From DAOULY01 sp034414595 (GTDB taxonomy: Bacteria > Chloroflexota > Dehalococcoidia > SZUA-161 > JAUWZY01): DNA of 64,000 nucleotides. The position numbers were made by a program, and so were the translations under genes. The DNA lies in the NCBI GenBank assembly GCA_034414595.1, contig DAOULY010000004.1:41905-105904 (forward strand), in the 5' to 3' direction. The notes below the pieces were generated by a model that was given only the letters and a program-made list of their open reading frames with translations, searched no databases and was not told the origin of the DNA. This document shows positions 52,727 to 61,299 of the stretch, in pieces (position 1 is the stretch's first letter; each line of letters starts with the position of its first letter).

Positions 52727-52987
52727 TTGGTCAAGGCCAAGAAGGAAATTGTCCAGGAATTTCAAACCCACGAGGGGGATACCGGCTCTACTGAGGTTCA
52801 GATTGCGCTCCTCACTGAGAGGATCAAGCAATTGACAGAGCATCTCCAGGAGCACAAACACGATTATCATTCGCAGCGAGGTCTTCTGAAGCTGGTGGGA
52901 CACAGACGGAGATTGCTTCGCTACCTCAGCGAAGCCAATCCGGAAGGGTACCGCTCACTGATAGCCAAGCTTGGGCTGCGGAGGTAA
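52727..52987 (+). CDS. rpsO: 30S ribosomal protein S15, 86 aa
   Basis: S15 binds the central domain of 16S rRNA. The family core HxxDTGSxEVQIALLTERI is present as HEGDTGSTEVQIALLTERI, then HKHDYHSQRGLLKLVGHRR and LLRYL. The start is TTG with AGGAGGG eight bases upstream. It precedes pnp by 17 bases, the standard arrangement. Confidence 0.97.
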   Translation: MVKAKKEIVQEFQTHEGDTGSTEVQIALLTERIKQLTEHLQEHKHDYHSQRGLLKLVGHRRRLLRYLSEANPEGYRSLIAKLGLRR

Positions 52988-53004
52988 GAGGAGGTCTTCA
53001 CCCG

Positions 53005-55182
53005 ATGCCACAGATCTTTGACACCGAAATTGGGAATCGAAGTCTAACTATCGAGGTCGGCAAGTTCGCCGAACTAGCAAATGGGGCAGTTACCGTGCGC
53101 TATGGCGATACCGTGGTCCTGGTCACTGCCTGTATGAGTGCTGAGCCCAGGGAGGGAGTTGATTTCTTTCCTTTGACCGTGGACTACGAGGAGAGGTTCT
53201 ACGCTGCGGGCAAGATCCCCGGCGGCTTCTTCAGGAGGGAAGGACGCCCCAGTCAGGCCGCAATACTGACCGATAGACTCACCGATAGACCCCTTCGTCC
53301 TCTATTCCCCGATGGATTCCGCAACGACGTACAGATTGTGGTCACTGTGCTCTCAGCAGACCAGGAAAACGATCCTGACATCCTGTCCATAATCGGCGCT
53401 TCGGCAGCTCTCAGTATCTCGGATATTCCTTTCCAGGGGCCGGTGGGCGCGGCCCGGGTAGGTTACATTGGCGGTGAGTTCGTGCTCAACCCGACCTTCA
53501 CCCAGCTTCTGGAGAGCCAGCTGGAACTGGTGGTTACTGGGACCAAGGAGGCGGTGATCATGGTAGAGGCTGGGGCCAAAGAGGTCTCAGAGGATACCAT
53601 CCTGGAGGCGATCAGATTAGGTCACCAGGCAGCACAACAGGTCATCGCACTCCAGGAGCGACTGATCCAGGCCTGCGGCAAGCCCAAGATAGGGGTTGTG
53701 CCCGTGGAGCTCAACCCTGCGGCGCAACAGGCAGCTTCCTCCATCATTGAAGACAGATTCCCCCAGGGGATCCTCTGGAAGGATAAGTCAGAGCAACAGG
53801 CTATAATCAACAGCCTGAAGAAGGGGCTTTCAGAGAAATACCAGGATGGCTTCTCTGAGACGGAGCTGACTGCTGCCCTCAATTATGAATTGAAGGCTCG
53901 GTTTCGCAGCACCATTTTGGAACAGGGCCGGCGCTTAAATGGTCGTAGCCTGACCGAGATTCGCACCATCACCACTGAGGTGGGGGGTCTGCCGCGGACC
54001 CATGGCTCCGGGCTCTTCGCCCGCGGTGGCACTCAGGTGTTGACCATCGCCACTCTTGGCTCTCCGGGAGAGGAACAGATGATCGATACCATCAGTCAGG
54101 AGGAGAGCAAGCGCTTCATACATCACTATAACTTTCCTCCCTTCAGCACAGGCGAGGTTAAGCGCGTCGGGACGCCAAGTCGTCGTGAGGTTGGTCATGG
54201 CGCTCTGGCCGAGCGGGCGCTACTCCCAGTGATTCCCGGCGAGGACGATTTCCCCTACACCATCCGCCTCGTCTCGGAGGTTTTGAGCTCCAATGGCAGC
54301 ACATCAATGGCCAGCACCTGTGCCAGCAGCCTGTCGCTCATGGATGCCGGGGTTCCGATCAAGGCGCCAGTGGCTGGTGTTGCTATGGGTCTTGTGCTGG
54401 GTCCAGATAATAAATATGCTCTGCTCACCGATATCGAGGGCTTGGAAGATGCTATGGGTGATATGGATTTCAAGGTTGCGGGCACTGCAAACGGGATCAC
54501 GGCACTTCAATTGGACCTGAAGGTCAAGGGACTGAGTTCGGACATCTTGCGGGAGGCCTTGAGCCAAGCGCACCAAGCGCGCCTGTTCATCTTGGATAAG
54601 ATGAAGGAGACTATCAGTGCCAGCCGTCCCAGCATCAGCAAATATGCCCCCAGGATCACCAAGATAACTATCGACACTGACAAGATTCGCAATGTCATCG
54701 GCCCCGGCGGTAGGGTCATCCGGTCTATAATCGATGAGACCAAGGCAAGTATAGATGTGCAAAGCGATGGCACCATCATCATCGGCTCGCCGAGCGAGGA
54801 GGCCACACAGAAAGCCATTGATATCATCAAGGGCTTGACCATGGAGGTGGAGGTGGGTGGTATCTATACGGGGAAGGTGACCAGGGTCATGGACTTTGGC
54901 GCCTTCGTTGAGATCATGCCGGGCAAGGAGGGGCTGGTCCATATCAGCGAGCTTGCTGACTACCGCGTCGGCAGCGTGGAAGAGGTGGCCAAGGTTGGAG
55001 ATGAGATCGTGGTTCTGGTCACCGGCATCGACCATATGGGGCGGATAAATTTGTCACGCCGTGCCGTGTTTCAGAGGTTGTCCCGTATCCCCGGAGCTAA
55101 GGTGGGTCCAAAAGGTGGAGGGCCTCCGGGAAAAGGGCGTGCTCGACCAACAAGGCCGCCACAAAACAGAGGAGAACCGTAG
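53005..55182 (+). CDS. pnp: Polyribonucleotide nucleotidyltransferase, 725 aa
   Basis: Phosphorolytic 3'-5' exoribonuclease with two RNase PH domains (GGFFRREGRPSQAAILTDRL; RTHGSGLFARGGTQVLTIAT), then KH (RNVIGPGGRVIRSIID) and S1 (GKVTRVMDFGAFVEIMPGKEG). The tail is Gly/Pro/Arg-rich. It normally acts in mRNA turnover with RNase E or Y. The stop overlaps the dapB start by one base. Confidence 0.97.
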   Translation: MPQIFDTEIGNRSLTIEVGKFAELANGAVTVRYGDTVVLVTACMSAEPREGVDFFPLTVDYEERFYAAGKIPGGFFRREGRPSQAAILTDRLTDRPLRPLFPDGFRNDVQIVVTVLSADQENDPDILSIIGASAALSISDIPFQGPVGAARVGYIGGEFVLNPTFTQLLESQLELVVTGTKEAVIMVEAGAKEVSEDTILEAIRLGHQAAQQVIALQERLIQACGKPKIGVVPVELNPAAQQAASSIIEDRFPQGILWKDKSEQQAIINSLKKGLSEKYQDGFSETELTAALNYELKARFRSTILEQGRRLNGRSLTEIRTITTEVGGLPRTHGSGLFARGGTQVLTIATLGSPGEEQMIDTISQEESKRFIHHYNFPPFSTGEVKRVGTPSRREVGHGALAERALLPVIPGEDDFPYTIRLVSEVLSSNGSTSMASTCASSLSLMDAGVPIKAPVAGVAMGLVLGPDNKYALLTDIEGLEDAMGDMDFKVAGTANGITALQLDLKVKGLSSDILREALSQAHQARLFILDKMKETISASRPSISKYAPRITKITIDTDKIRNVIGPGGRVIRSIIDETKASIDVQSDGTIIIGSPSEEATQKAIDIIKGLTMEVEVGGIYTGKVTRVMDFGAFVEIMPGKEGLVHISELADYRVGSVEEVAKVGDEIVVLVTGIDHMGRINLSRRAVFQRLSRIPGAKVGPKGGGPPGKGRARPTRPPQNRGEP

Positions 55183-55991
55183 TGGCGCCGGTAGCGGTCT
55201 TGGTTCATGGCGCTCTGGGCCGAATGGGACAGCAAGTTCTCGGTGCCCTGTGCCAAGACCCTGATACCGAGCCGGTCGCTGCTGTGGACTTGAGGGCTGA
55301 GCAGGAATTCCTGACCCTGCCCGATGGCTCGGGACAAATTCACCTCTTCTCTCAGCTTGAACCAGCGATTTCCAGCATCACCCCTCAGGCCTTGGTGGAC
55401 TTCTCCACAGCAGCGGCGGTGATGCCCATGGCCCGGATCGCAGCTAAGCATCATATCAATTTGGTCATCGGGACCACTGGCCTGTCTAACGCCGAACTTG
55501 ATGAGATGGAGCAACTTTGTCGGGAATATGACATTGGCGCTGTAGTTGCTGCCAATTTCTCCTTGGGGGCCAATGTCATGGTCCATCTGGCCAAGACAGC
55601 CGCCAGGTTTTTCGACTACGCCGAGGTCATTGAGATGCATCATGAAGGGAAAGCCGATGCCCCATCGGGCACGGCCATCGCCACCGCCAGGGATATGATC
55701 GCAGCCAGGGGCCAGCCTTTCAGCCACAAGGCGGCGCAAAAGGAGAGCCTCCCAGGCAGTCGCGGTGCCGAGCTTGAAGGCGTCGCCTTACACAGCTTAC
55801 GTATGCCCGGGCTCCTCGCACATCAGGAGATTGTCCTGGGAGGACCCGGCGAGACGCTACGCCTCCGCCATGACACCATCAGCAGGGAATGCTATATGCC
55901 CGGGGCGCTGTTGGCCGTAAAGAGGGTGCCCCAGATAAAGGGGCTGGTTCTCGGCTTGGATAGACTACTGGGTTGGACAGAGGAAAGATGA
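55182..55991 (+). CDS. dapB: 4-hydroxy-tetrahydrodipicolinate reductase, 269 aa
   Basis: An NAD(P) fold (LVHGALGRMGQQVLGAL) leads to the catalytic region EMHHEGKADAPSGTAIATA. It reduces the DapA product in lysine/diaminopimelate synthesis. The GTG start shares one base with the pnp stop. It is followed by asd with a four-base overlap. Confidence 0.95.
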   Translation: MAPVAVLVHGALGRMGQQVLGALCQDPDTEPVAAVDLRAEQEFLTLPDGSGQIHLFSQLEPAISSITPQALVDFSTAAAVMPMARIAAKHHINLVIGTTGLSNAELDEMEQLCREYDIGAVVAANFSLGANVMVHLAKTAARFFDYAEVIEMHHEGKADAPSGTAIATARDMIAARGQPFSHKAAQKESLPGSRGAELEGVALHSLRMPGLLAHQEIVLGGPGETLRLRHDTISRECYMPGALLAVKRVPQIKGLVLGLDRLLGWTEER

Positions 55992-57001
55992 AGAAATTCC
56001 ATACCGCTATTGCCGGAGCCACCGGACTGGTGGGCCAGGAGTTCATCAGGATCCTGCTGCAGCAGGATTTCCCTATGGCCTCCGTTCGCCTTCTTGCCTC
56101 TGATAGATCGGCAGGGAGGAAGATGCAGGTTGGGGGCGATGAGGTCGAGGTCGGGGAGCTCACAGACCAGTCCTTTGAGAACATCGACCTGGCCTTGTTT
56201 TCCGCTGGCACTGAGATCAGTCGCACCTTTGCTCCCATAGCAGCGAAGTCTGGGGCCGTGGTCGTCGATAACAGCTCTGCCTTCAGGATGGAGCCCGATG
56301 TCCCCCTGGTGGTGCCCGAGGTCAATCCGGAAGACTTGAGGAACCACAACGGGATCATCGCCAACCCTAACTGCTCCACTATTCAGCTGGTGGTGGCCCT
56401 TCATCCCTTGCATAAGGTCAATCCTATCAAGCGGATTATCGCCGATACCTATCAGTCGGTATCGGGCTGGGGTGCTGCTGCCATGGACGAGCTAAGCAGT
56501 CAGGCCAGGCTCGTCTTGGAGGGCAAAAGCGTGGTGCCTGGTGTATTCCCACATCAGATCGCTTTCAATCTGCTGCCTGAGATCGATGTGTTCCTGGAGG
56601 ACGGCTACTCCAAGGAAGAGTGGAAGATGGTCCAGGAGACGAGGAAGATACTACATGACGAAACCATGGCTATCTCAGCTACTTGTGTCCGCGTCCCGGT
56701 ATACGTGGGGCATAGCGAGGCCGTCCATATTGAATTCACCGATCCCATGAGCCCGGAAGAGGCGCGGCATATTCTCTCTGAAGCCCCGGGGGTCAAGGTG
56801 CTCGATGACCCCAAGGCAAGCGTATACCCCCATGCCTGGGCTGCAGCTGGCACCGATGAGGTCTTTGTCGGGCGCATTCGCCGGGATGCCTCCAGCCCCA
56901 ACGGCTTGGTCATGTGGGTTGTCGCCGATAACCTGCGCAAAGGAGCGGCTCTCAATGCCATCCAGATCGCCTGGGAGCTGAGCAACAGGGGTTGGATCTA
57001 A
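55988..57001 (+). CDS. asd: Aspartate-semialdehyde dehydrogenase, 337 aa
   Basis: AIAGATGLVGQEFIRIL opens the NADP fold. The active-site Cys lies in NPNCSTIQLV and the His in the later IRRDASSPNGL region. It forms aspartate semialdehyde for lysine, threonine and methionine. The ATG at 55988 overlaps the dapB stop (ATGA), so it is preferred over the in-frame ATG at 55973. Confidence 0.95.
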   Translation: MKKFHTAIAGATGLVGQEFIRILLQQDFPMASVRLLASDRSAGRKMQVGGDEVEVGELTDQSFENIDLALFSAGTEISRTFAPIAAKSGAVVVDNSSAFRMEPDVPLVVPEVNPEDLRNHNGIIANPNCSTIQLVVALHPLHKVNPIKRIIADTYQSVSGWGAAAMDELSSQARLVLEGKSVVPGVFPHQIAFNLLPEIDVFLEDGYSKEEWKMVQETRKILHDETMAISATCVRVPVYVGHSEAVHIEFTDPMSPEEARHILSEAPGVKVLDDPKASVYPHAWAAAGTDEVFVGRIRRDASSPNGLVMWVVADNLRKGAALNAIQIAWELSNRGWI

Positions 57002-57015
57002 TAAGGAGGACAGCA

Positions 57016-57912
57016 ATGACAGAGCTGGGTCGGCTCCTGACCGCGATGGTAACCCCCTTCGATGACAGGGGTGAGGTGGACTATGAGCAGGCAAAGAAGC
57101 TGGCCCTGGCTTTGCTTGAGTCGGGAAGCGATGGCGTGGTGGTGGCTGGCACCACCGGGGAATCGGCTACGCTGAACTTTGAGGAGCACGCACGGCTGAT
57201 CGCCGAGGTGAAATCGGCAGTGGGGAACAAGGGCACAGTGGTCGCCGGGACCGGCGCCAATTGTACCAGGGAGGCCATTGAGCTGACGAGGGAGGCAGAA
57301 CGGTTTGGGGTTGATGCCTCTCTGCAGGTGGTCCCCTACTATAACAAGCCAACTCAAGAAGGGCTGTTCCAGCACTTTGCTGCCATCGCCGCCAGCACCA
57401 GCCTGCCCTGCATTTTGTACAACGTGCCCAGTCGCACCATTACCAATCTCTCCCCTGAGACCGTGATCAGGCTGAGCCAGATCGATAACATCATCGGGAT
57501 CAAGGAGGCCAGTGGTAACTTGGATCAGGTGGCCAAGATTCTCGATGGCGTCGATGACCGTTTTCTTCTCTATAGTGGCAACGACGGCGACAGTTTCGCC
57601 ATCCTCACCTTGGGCGGCTATGGGGTGATCAGCGTCGTCTCTCATCTGGTTGGGAAGCAGATCAAGGACATGGTCGATAAAGCCGTCGAGGGTAAAGTAA
57701 CAGAGGCGGCGGCCATCCATCGCCGCCTGCTGCCGCTCGTCAACGCCATGTTCATCGTGTCCAACCCGATCCCGTTGAAACACGCCCTGAACCAAATCGG
57801 CTTCCGTGTAGGCCAGCCCCGCCTGCCCCTGACACCTCCCGATGACAAATCGGCAGCGGCCATAGAGGCAGTGCTCCGGGAGTACCAACTAAGCTTAGCC
57901 ACGCCGAAGTAG
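57016..57912 (+). CDS. dapA: 4-hydroxy-tetrahydrodipicolinate synthase, 298 aa
   Basis: A TIM barrel with GTTGESATL, the Tyr in CILYNVPSRT and the Schiff-base Lys in IIGIKEASGN. It condenses pyruvate with aspartate semialdehyde. AAGGAGG lies seven bases before the ATG at 57016, which decides against the earlier frame start at 56992. It is the last gene of the operon. Confidence 0.96.
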   Translation: MTELGRLLTAMVTPFDDRGEVDYEQAKKLALALLESGSDGVVVAGTTGESATLNFEEHARLIAEVKSAVGNKGTVVAGTGANCTREAIELTREAERFGVDASLQVVPYYNKPTQEGLFQHFAAIAASTSLPCILYNVPSRTITNLSPETVIRLSQIDNIIGIKEASGNLDQVAKILDGVDDRFLLYSGNDGDSFAILTLGGYGVISVVSHLVGKQIKDMVDKAVEGKVTEAAAIHRRLLPLVNAMFIVSNPIPLKHALNQIGFRVGQPRLPLTPPDDKSAAAIEAVLREYQLSLATPK

Positions 57913-57948
57913 GGTAGTAGTGCGGGCGCCTGCTTCATGACTCGGGAC

Positions 57949-58965
57949 TTATTGTGACAGGGAAACTCCTGTCAGCTCGACGAAATCGTTAAGGGTTGTT
58001 TGTAACTCCCACAATTTCTTGAGTCTCGCCTGGTCTCCGCTTCGGACAGCTTTGATTTCATCTGGATCATAAAACGCCTCGATCGTACGGTCTATGAGCT
58101 TGAACAGCTTAGAAGTCAGCTCGGGCCGGTCTCCGGTAATAACCTTCATAGCTTCCGCATATCCGCGTTCCTCCAGCGCCTTGAGGGCATCAGCATCAGC
58201 CACGATTTTCGGCAGGTCACGAACCTGAACGCCCTTGTTCAGCTTACCTTCCCTGACCCACTGCACAAACTTGTCTTCCCAGGGCGCAGCAGCTTCCTTT
58301 TTCTTGAAGGCCTTGTAAAACTCCTCAAAGTAGGACCATTTATAGAGGTCCTTGCGATCCTTCGAATCCTTCAAGAAATGTTCTTTCATGAGTTGGTAGG
58401 CCCAAAGCCGCTTGTTTACCCAAGCCTTACTCTTGCGCAAGTGCTGAGAGAGGGCTTCTACCGTGTAGGTGTAATCATGAGCCATCTGGTACAGATACGC
58501 TGCTTGTTCATAAGCGTCCCATTCAATCTTTCCAGCTAGGTGCAGTTCACCCAGGATGTAGGCGATTTCCCTTTCGGTAATGTCTTCAGGCAAAATACTG
58601 GCTGGGATTTTCGCCCATCGTTCATCTCCCTCATCTTGGGATAGCCTACGATACACTACGGTGCGGCAGTTACCCTCGGCTATTGTCCCATCGGCTCTGA
58701 CCACAATGCGCTCCAAGAGCCCCTGGTTCTGCCTGATGGAATGGTAAAGCTGTTTGACATCATCTTCCTCCCACAGCTTTTCCGCAATCTCTTCCTCCGT
58801 AAGCTCCCGCCCCAAGACAGAGAGGATGAACTGGACACGCTGGTTCCTCTGATCGAGGTGCACCTCGTATATGGGAAGATCAGCATACTGTAACCTGATG
58901 ATCCTGCCCGCTACGGTAATCTCCTCAACAAAAGAAACCCCTTCTGCCTGCTGCATAGCACTCAT
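57949..58965 (-). CDS. ParB/Srx-like domain protein, 338 aa
   Basis: The ParB-like motif DGTIAEGNCRTVVYRRL lies near residue 93. A helical region with a KAWVNKRLWAY segment, like the ParB HTH, and a C-terminal helical part follow. Such proteins occur in chromosomes, phages and modification systems, and several hydrolyse CTP. AGGAGGTGG precedes the ATG. It is followed, on the divergent side, by the MerR-like and radical SAM genes. I cannot assign a specific role. Confidence 0.7.
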   Translation of the reverse strand: MSAMQQAEGVSFVEEITVAGRIIRLQYADLPIYEVHLDQRNQRVQFILSVLGRELTEEEIAEKLWEEDDVKQLYHSIRQNQGLLERIVVRADGTIAEGNCRTVVYRRLSQDEGDERWAKIPASILPEDITEREIAYILGELHLAGKIEWDAYEQAAYLYQMAHDYTYTVEALSQHLRKSKAWVNKRLWAYQLMKEHFLKDSKDRKDLYKWSYFEEFYKAFKKKEAAAPWEDKFVQWVREGKLNKGVQVRDLPKIVADADALKALEERGYAEAMKVITGDRPELTSKLFKLIDRTIEAFYDPDEIKAVRSGDQARLKKLWELQTTLNDFVELTGVSLSQ

Positions 58966-59021
58966 TATGTTCCACCTCCTAAATTATTTAACTATAGCGA
59001 GCAGGCGCCCAACTACACTAT

Positions 59022-59219
59022 TCACTTGTTAAAGTGCAAAGAGCTGCCAGCCAACATAGCAGCTAACACACCTCTGGGCATCTCCCGCATGAGCCTGTCA
59101 ATTTCATCAAGCGTCTCAATCTCAACGAAAGGCCCATCAGGGTCCCAGCCCGGTGGCATAAAGCTCCTGAGGCAGTCTTTTTCCTTTTCGGTTTTCAGCA
59201 AGTCCCAAAATCTGGGCAT
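59022..59219 (-). CDS. Hypothetical 65-aa protein
   Basis: The small, mixed protein (MPRFWDLLKTEKEKDCLRSF; VEIETLDEIDRLMREMPRG) lacks recognised motifs. GAGGATGAAGAGG precedes the ATG, and a good promoter lies at 59240-59268. It is 56 bases upstream of the ParB-like gene and probably co-transcribed. Confidence 0.6.
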   Translation of the reverse strand: MPRFWDLLKTEKEKDCLRSFMPPGWDPDGPFVEIETLDEIDRLMREMPRGVLAAMLAGSSLHFNK

Positions 59220-59239
59220 CCCTCTTCATCCTCATAAAG

Positions 59240-59268
59240 ACTCTATCATATCTTTTCATCCTTGTCAA
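59240..59268 (-). promoter_or_regulatory. Promoter of the small gene/ParB-like operon
   Basis: On the minus strand TTGACA (59263-59268), 17 bases, TAGAGT (59240-59245). Confidence 0.65.
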
Positions 59269-59304
59269 GTACCCTCGTTTAAAAATAGGATAAAGGCAGG
59301 GGGG

Positions 59305-59333
59305 TTGACAGCAGCATATGTTTGAATTAAAAT
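59305..59333 (+). promoter_or_regulatory. Promoter of the MerR-like/radical SAM operon
   Basis: TTGACA (59305-59310), 17 bases, TAAAAT (59328-59333). It lies 36 bases from the divergent promoter, so one regulator could control both. Confidence 0.7.
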
Positions 59334-59367
59334 TAAAAATAATATTTAAACTTTATTTTGTAATGCT

Positions 59368-59613
59368 ATGAATACAGGTGAATTGCTCACAAAGCTACGC
59401 GTTCCGCTTCCTCGTCAGGAACTATATTATTTGGAGTTCCAGGGATTTTTGCGGCCTGAAAAGCGTCGCGTGGGCAAGACCTTGAGACGGGAATGGCCTG
59501 AGGAAAGTGTACCCTTATTGGAACGCTATTGGGGTTTTAAAGAACAAGGCTTCCCGCCGAGGGTGGCTTGGGAAAAGGCGAGCGAACAGAACCCCAATAC
59601 TGAGGAGGATTAG
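59368..59613 (+). CDS. MerR-like winged-helix small protein, 81 aa
   Basis: The segment LPRQELYYLEFQGFLRPEKR followed by REWPEESVPLLERYW resembles the DNA-binding half of MerR-family regulators, without a sensor domain. No ribosome site precedes the ATG. It ends two bases before the radical SAM start, so the two are a unit, and it could control the divergent promoters here. Confidence 0.6.
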   Translation: MNTGELLTKLRVPLPRQELYYLEFQGFLRPEKRRVGKTLRREWPEESVPLLERYWGFKEQGFPPRVAWEKASEQNPNTEED

Positions 59614-59615
59614 TA

Positions 59616-60752
59616 ATGCATGTGCTTTTAGTAGAGCCGCCTTACTATTCTCGCTACCCGCCCCTTGGCCTTCTAAAAATGGCTACCCATCATAAGGCAC
59701 TTGGCGATACTGTGGAACTGGTTAGGGGATATCAACCCGCTCAGTTTCAGCCAGATCGCATGTATGTGACCAGTCTTTTTACCTACGCGTGGCAGCCAGT
59801 ACATCAGGCGGTAGCATTTTACAGAGCGCTATACCCAAGGGCTGAAATTACCTTAGGTGGAATTTATGCCACTCTAATGCGGGAGCATGCCGAAGCCTCT
59901 GGTGCCGGCGTTTATCCCGGCTTGAATACGGAACTAGATGTTCTTTTGCCAGACTACTCATTAGTACCAGAATTTGAAGCAAGCATTCTGTTCTCATCAA
60001 GAGGGTGCATTAGGCGTTGTCCATTTTGCGCTGCCCCGGTACTAGAGCCCTTTGATCCGCGAATAACCGGCCTCAAGAGCATCGGCCATCTCATCTACCC
60101 TGGTCACAAAAAGGTGGTATTCTGGGACAATAATTTTCTTGCCAATCCCCATTGGGGTGACATAGTGCTGGAGCTAAAAGAAAAAGGTTTGAAGGTTGAC
60201 TTTAACCAAGGGCTAGACGCGAGCTTAATCACAGAGGAAGTAGCCCAACAGCTGGGAGGGCTGAAACTGGAGCCAGTTCGATTAGCATATGATACTCCTA
60301 GACAAAGATACCCGCTGAAGCAAGCCCTTTACAGATTAGAGGAAGCCGGCTTCAACAGAAGAAGGATGATCGTTTACCTGATGTATAATTACGAGGATAC
60401 TCCCGCTGGATTCTTGGATCGGTTGCAAGATGTCTTGGAATGGGGTGCTGTGGCTTACCCTATGCGATATGAGCCTATAAATGCCTACGATGCCGATGGT
60501 AATCCTTTTACTAAGAATTCGTTCATATCACCGCATTGGAATGCTGGGCTTCTGGAAATGCTAGCAAGAGCCCGAAGAGTTATAGGATATGGTGGGGCTT
60601 TTCCCCCTTACGATGGCCTCAAGAAAAAAATAACCGGCGCCTCTACGTTTGAGGAAGCATTCGCACTAAGGCAGCCATCTAAAACGAGCTTGAAAAGGGA
60701 GCTGCGAAAGATTCTCGGCCCAGAAGCGTCTCGCCTCCCGCTAATGCCGTAA
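59616..60752 (+). CDS. Radical SAM protein with cobalamin-binding-like N-terminus, 378 aa
   Basis: An N-terminal stretch (about 1-100, LLVEPPYYSRYPPLGLLKMA, then LGGIYATLMREHAEASG) is like a cobalamin-binding domain. The [4Fe-4S] motif CIRRCPFC lies near residue 131. The gene has GAGGAGG eight bases before the ATG. It is AT-richer than the dap operon. Substrate unknown; the nearby ParB-like gene suggests, weakly, a nucleic-acid link. Confidence 0.78.
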   Translation: MHVLLVEPPYYSRYPPLGLLKMATHHKALGDTVELVRGYQPAQFQPDRMYVTSLFTYAWQPVHQAVAFYRALYPRAEITLGGIYATLMREHAEASGAGVYPGLNTELDVLLPDYSLVPEFEASILFSSRGCIRRCPFCAAPVLEPFDPRITGLKSIGHLIYPGHKKVVFWDNNFLANPHWGDIVLELKEKGLKVDFNQGLDASLITEEVAQQLGGLKLEPVRLAYDTPRQRYPLKQALYRLEEAGFNRRRMIVYLMYNYEDTPAGFLDRLQDVLEWGAVAYPMRYEPINAYDADGNPFTKNSFISPHWNAGLLEMLARARRVIGYGGAFPPYDGLKKKITGASTFEEAFALRQPSKTSLKRELRKILGPEASRLPLMP

Positions 60753-60791
60753 GATCGCTGCCATATGAAAGTCGAGTGTTACTAAAGGTTA

Positions 60792-60821
60792 CAGGGCACC
60801 TTGGCTTTCCAAGGTGCCCTG
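60792..60821. terminator. Bidirectional terminator hairpin
   Basis: CAGGGCACCTTGG, loop CTTT, CCAAGGTGCCCTG is a perfect 13-bp stem between the convergent radical SAM and 103-aa genes. Confidence 0.85.
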
Positions 60822-60843
60822 CTCTGGCTTTGCGCTCGGTGAC

Positions 60844-61155
60844 CTACTTCTCGAAGAATTCGAGTTCGACCTTGGTGTGCTCAGGGTATTCCGTCGAGCC
60901 TGTGTCGAATGTAAAGGCCGTCTTGGACACTTCGAAGCCATGTCGGGACGATTCCACAGCCCAGATTCGGGAAGCGATTTCCTTGCCGAAAAACCTTCCC
61001 TGGTCGATCAGCTTGGCCCTGATGACCTTGCCTTCCAGGCTTCTGGGATGCTGCTCCCGCAGCGTGACAGAGACAGTCCAGAACCCCTGCTCACCCTGAG
61101 TGATTTTTACATCCTCTACAATGGGGTCCTCGAGCTCCCAGGCGATGCCCACCAT
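60844..61155 (-). CDS. Hypothetical 103-aa soluble protein
   Basis: A beta-rich, charged protein (IAWELEDPIVEDVKITQG; VIRAKLIDQGRFFGKEIASR) without a recognised family, Cys or membrane span. A purine-rich ribosome site (AGAGGGGGTGAGG) lies before the ATG. It ends at the terminator at 60792. A single-gene transcript is likely. Confidence 0.68.
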   Translation of the reverse strand: MVGIAWELEDPIVEDVKITQGEQGFWTVSVTLREQHPRSLEGKVIRAKLIDQGRFFGKEIASRIWAVESSRHGFEVSKTAFTFDTGSTEYPEHTKVELEFFEK

Positions 61156-61254
61156 CTTAACCTCACCCCCTCTCTTTAATTATACCAAGAAGTCGGTCGC
61201 TCTCTCAAGGTTACCGCAGCCGGGCGGCCAAGACGGCTTTTCGAACATAAAAAC

Positions 61255-61283
61255 TTGACATCGCCCTCAATGAGTGGTAGACT
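61255..61283 (+). promoter_or_regulatory. Promoter of the 61300 gene
   Basis: TTGACA (61255-61260), 17 bases, TAGACT (61278-61283). The start of transcription falls near 61290, which rules out translation from in-frame ATGs before 61300. Confidence 0.75.
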
Positions 61284-61299
61284 ACCGCAGAGGTGTGAT

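Noticed and set aside
56998..57888. 296-codon minus-strand ORF opposite dapA
   Set aside because: Complete overlap with a certain dapA. The composition is that of an antisense frame.
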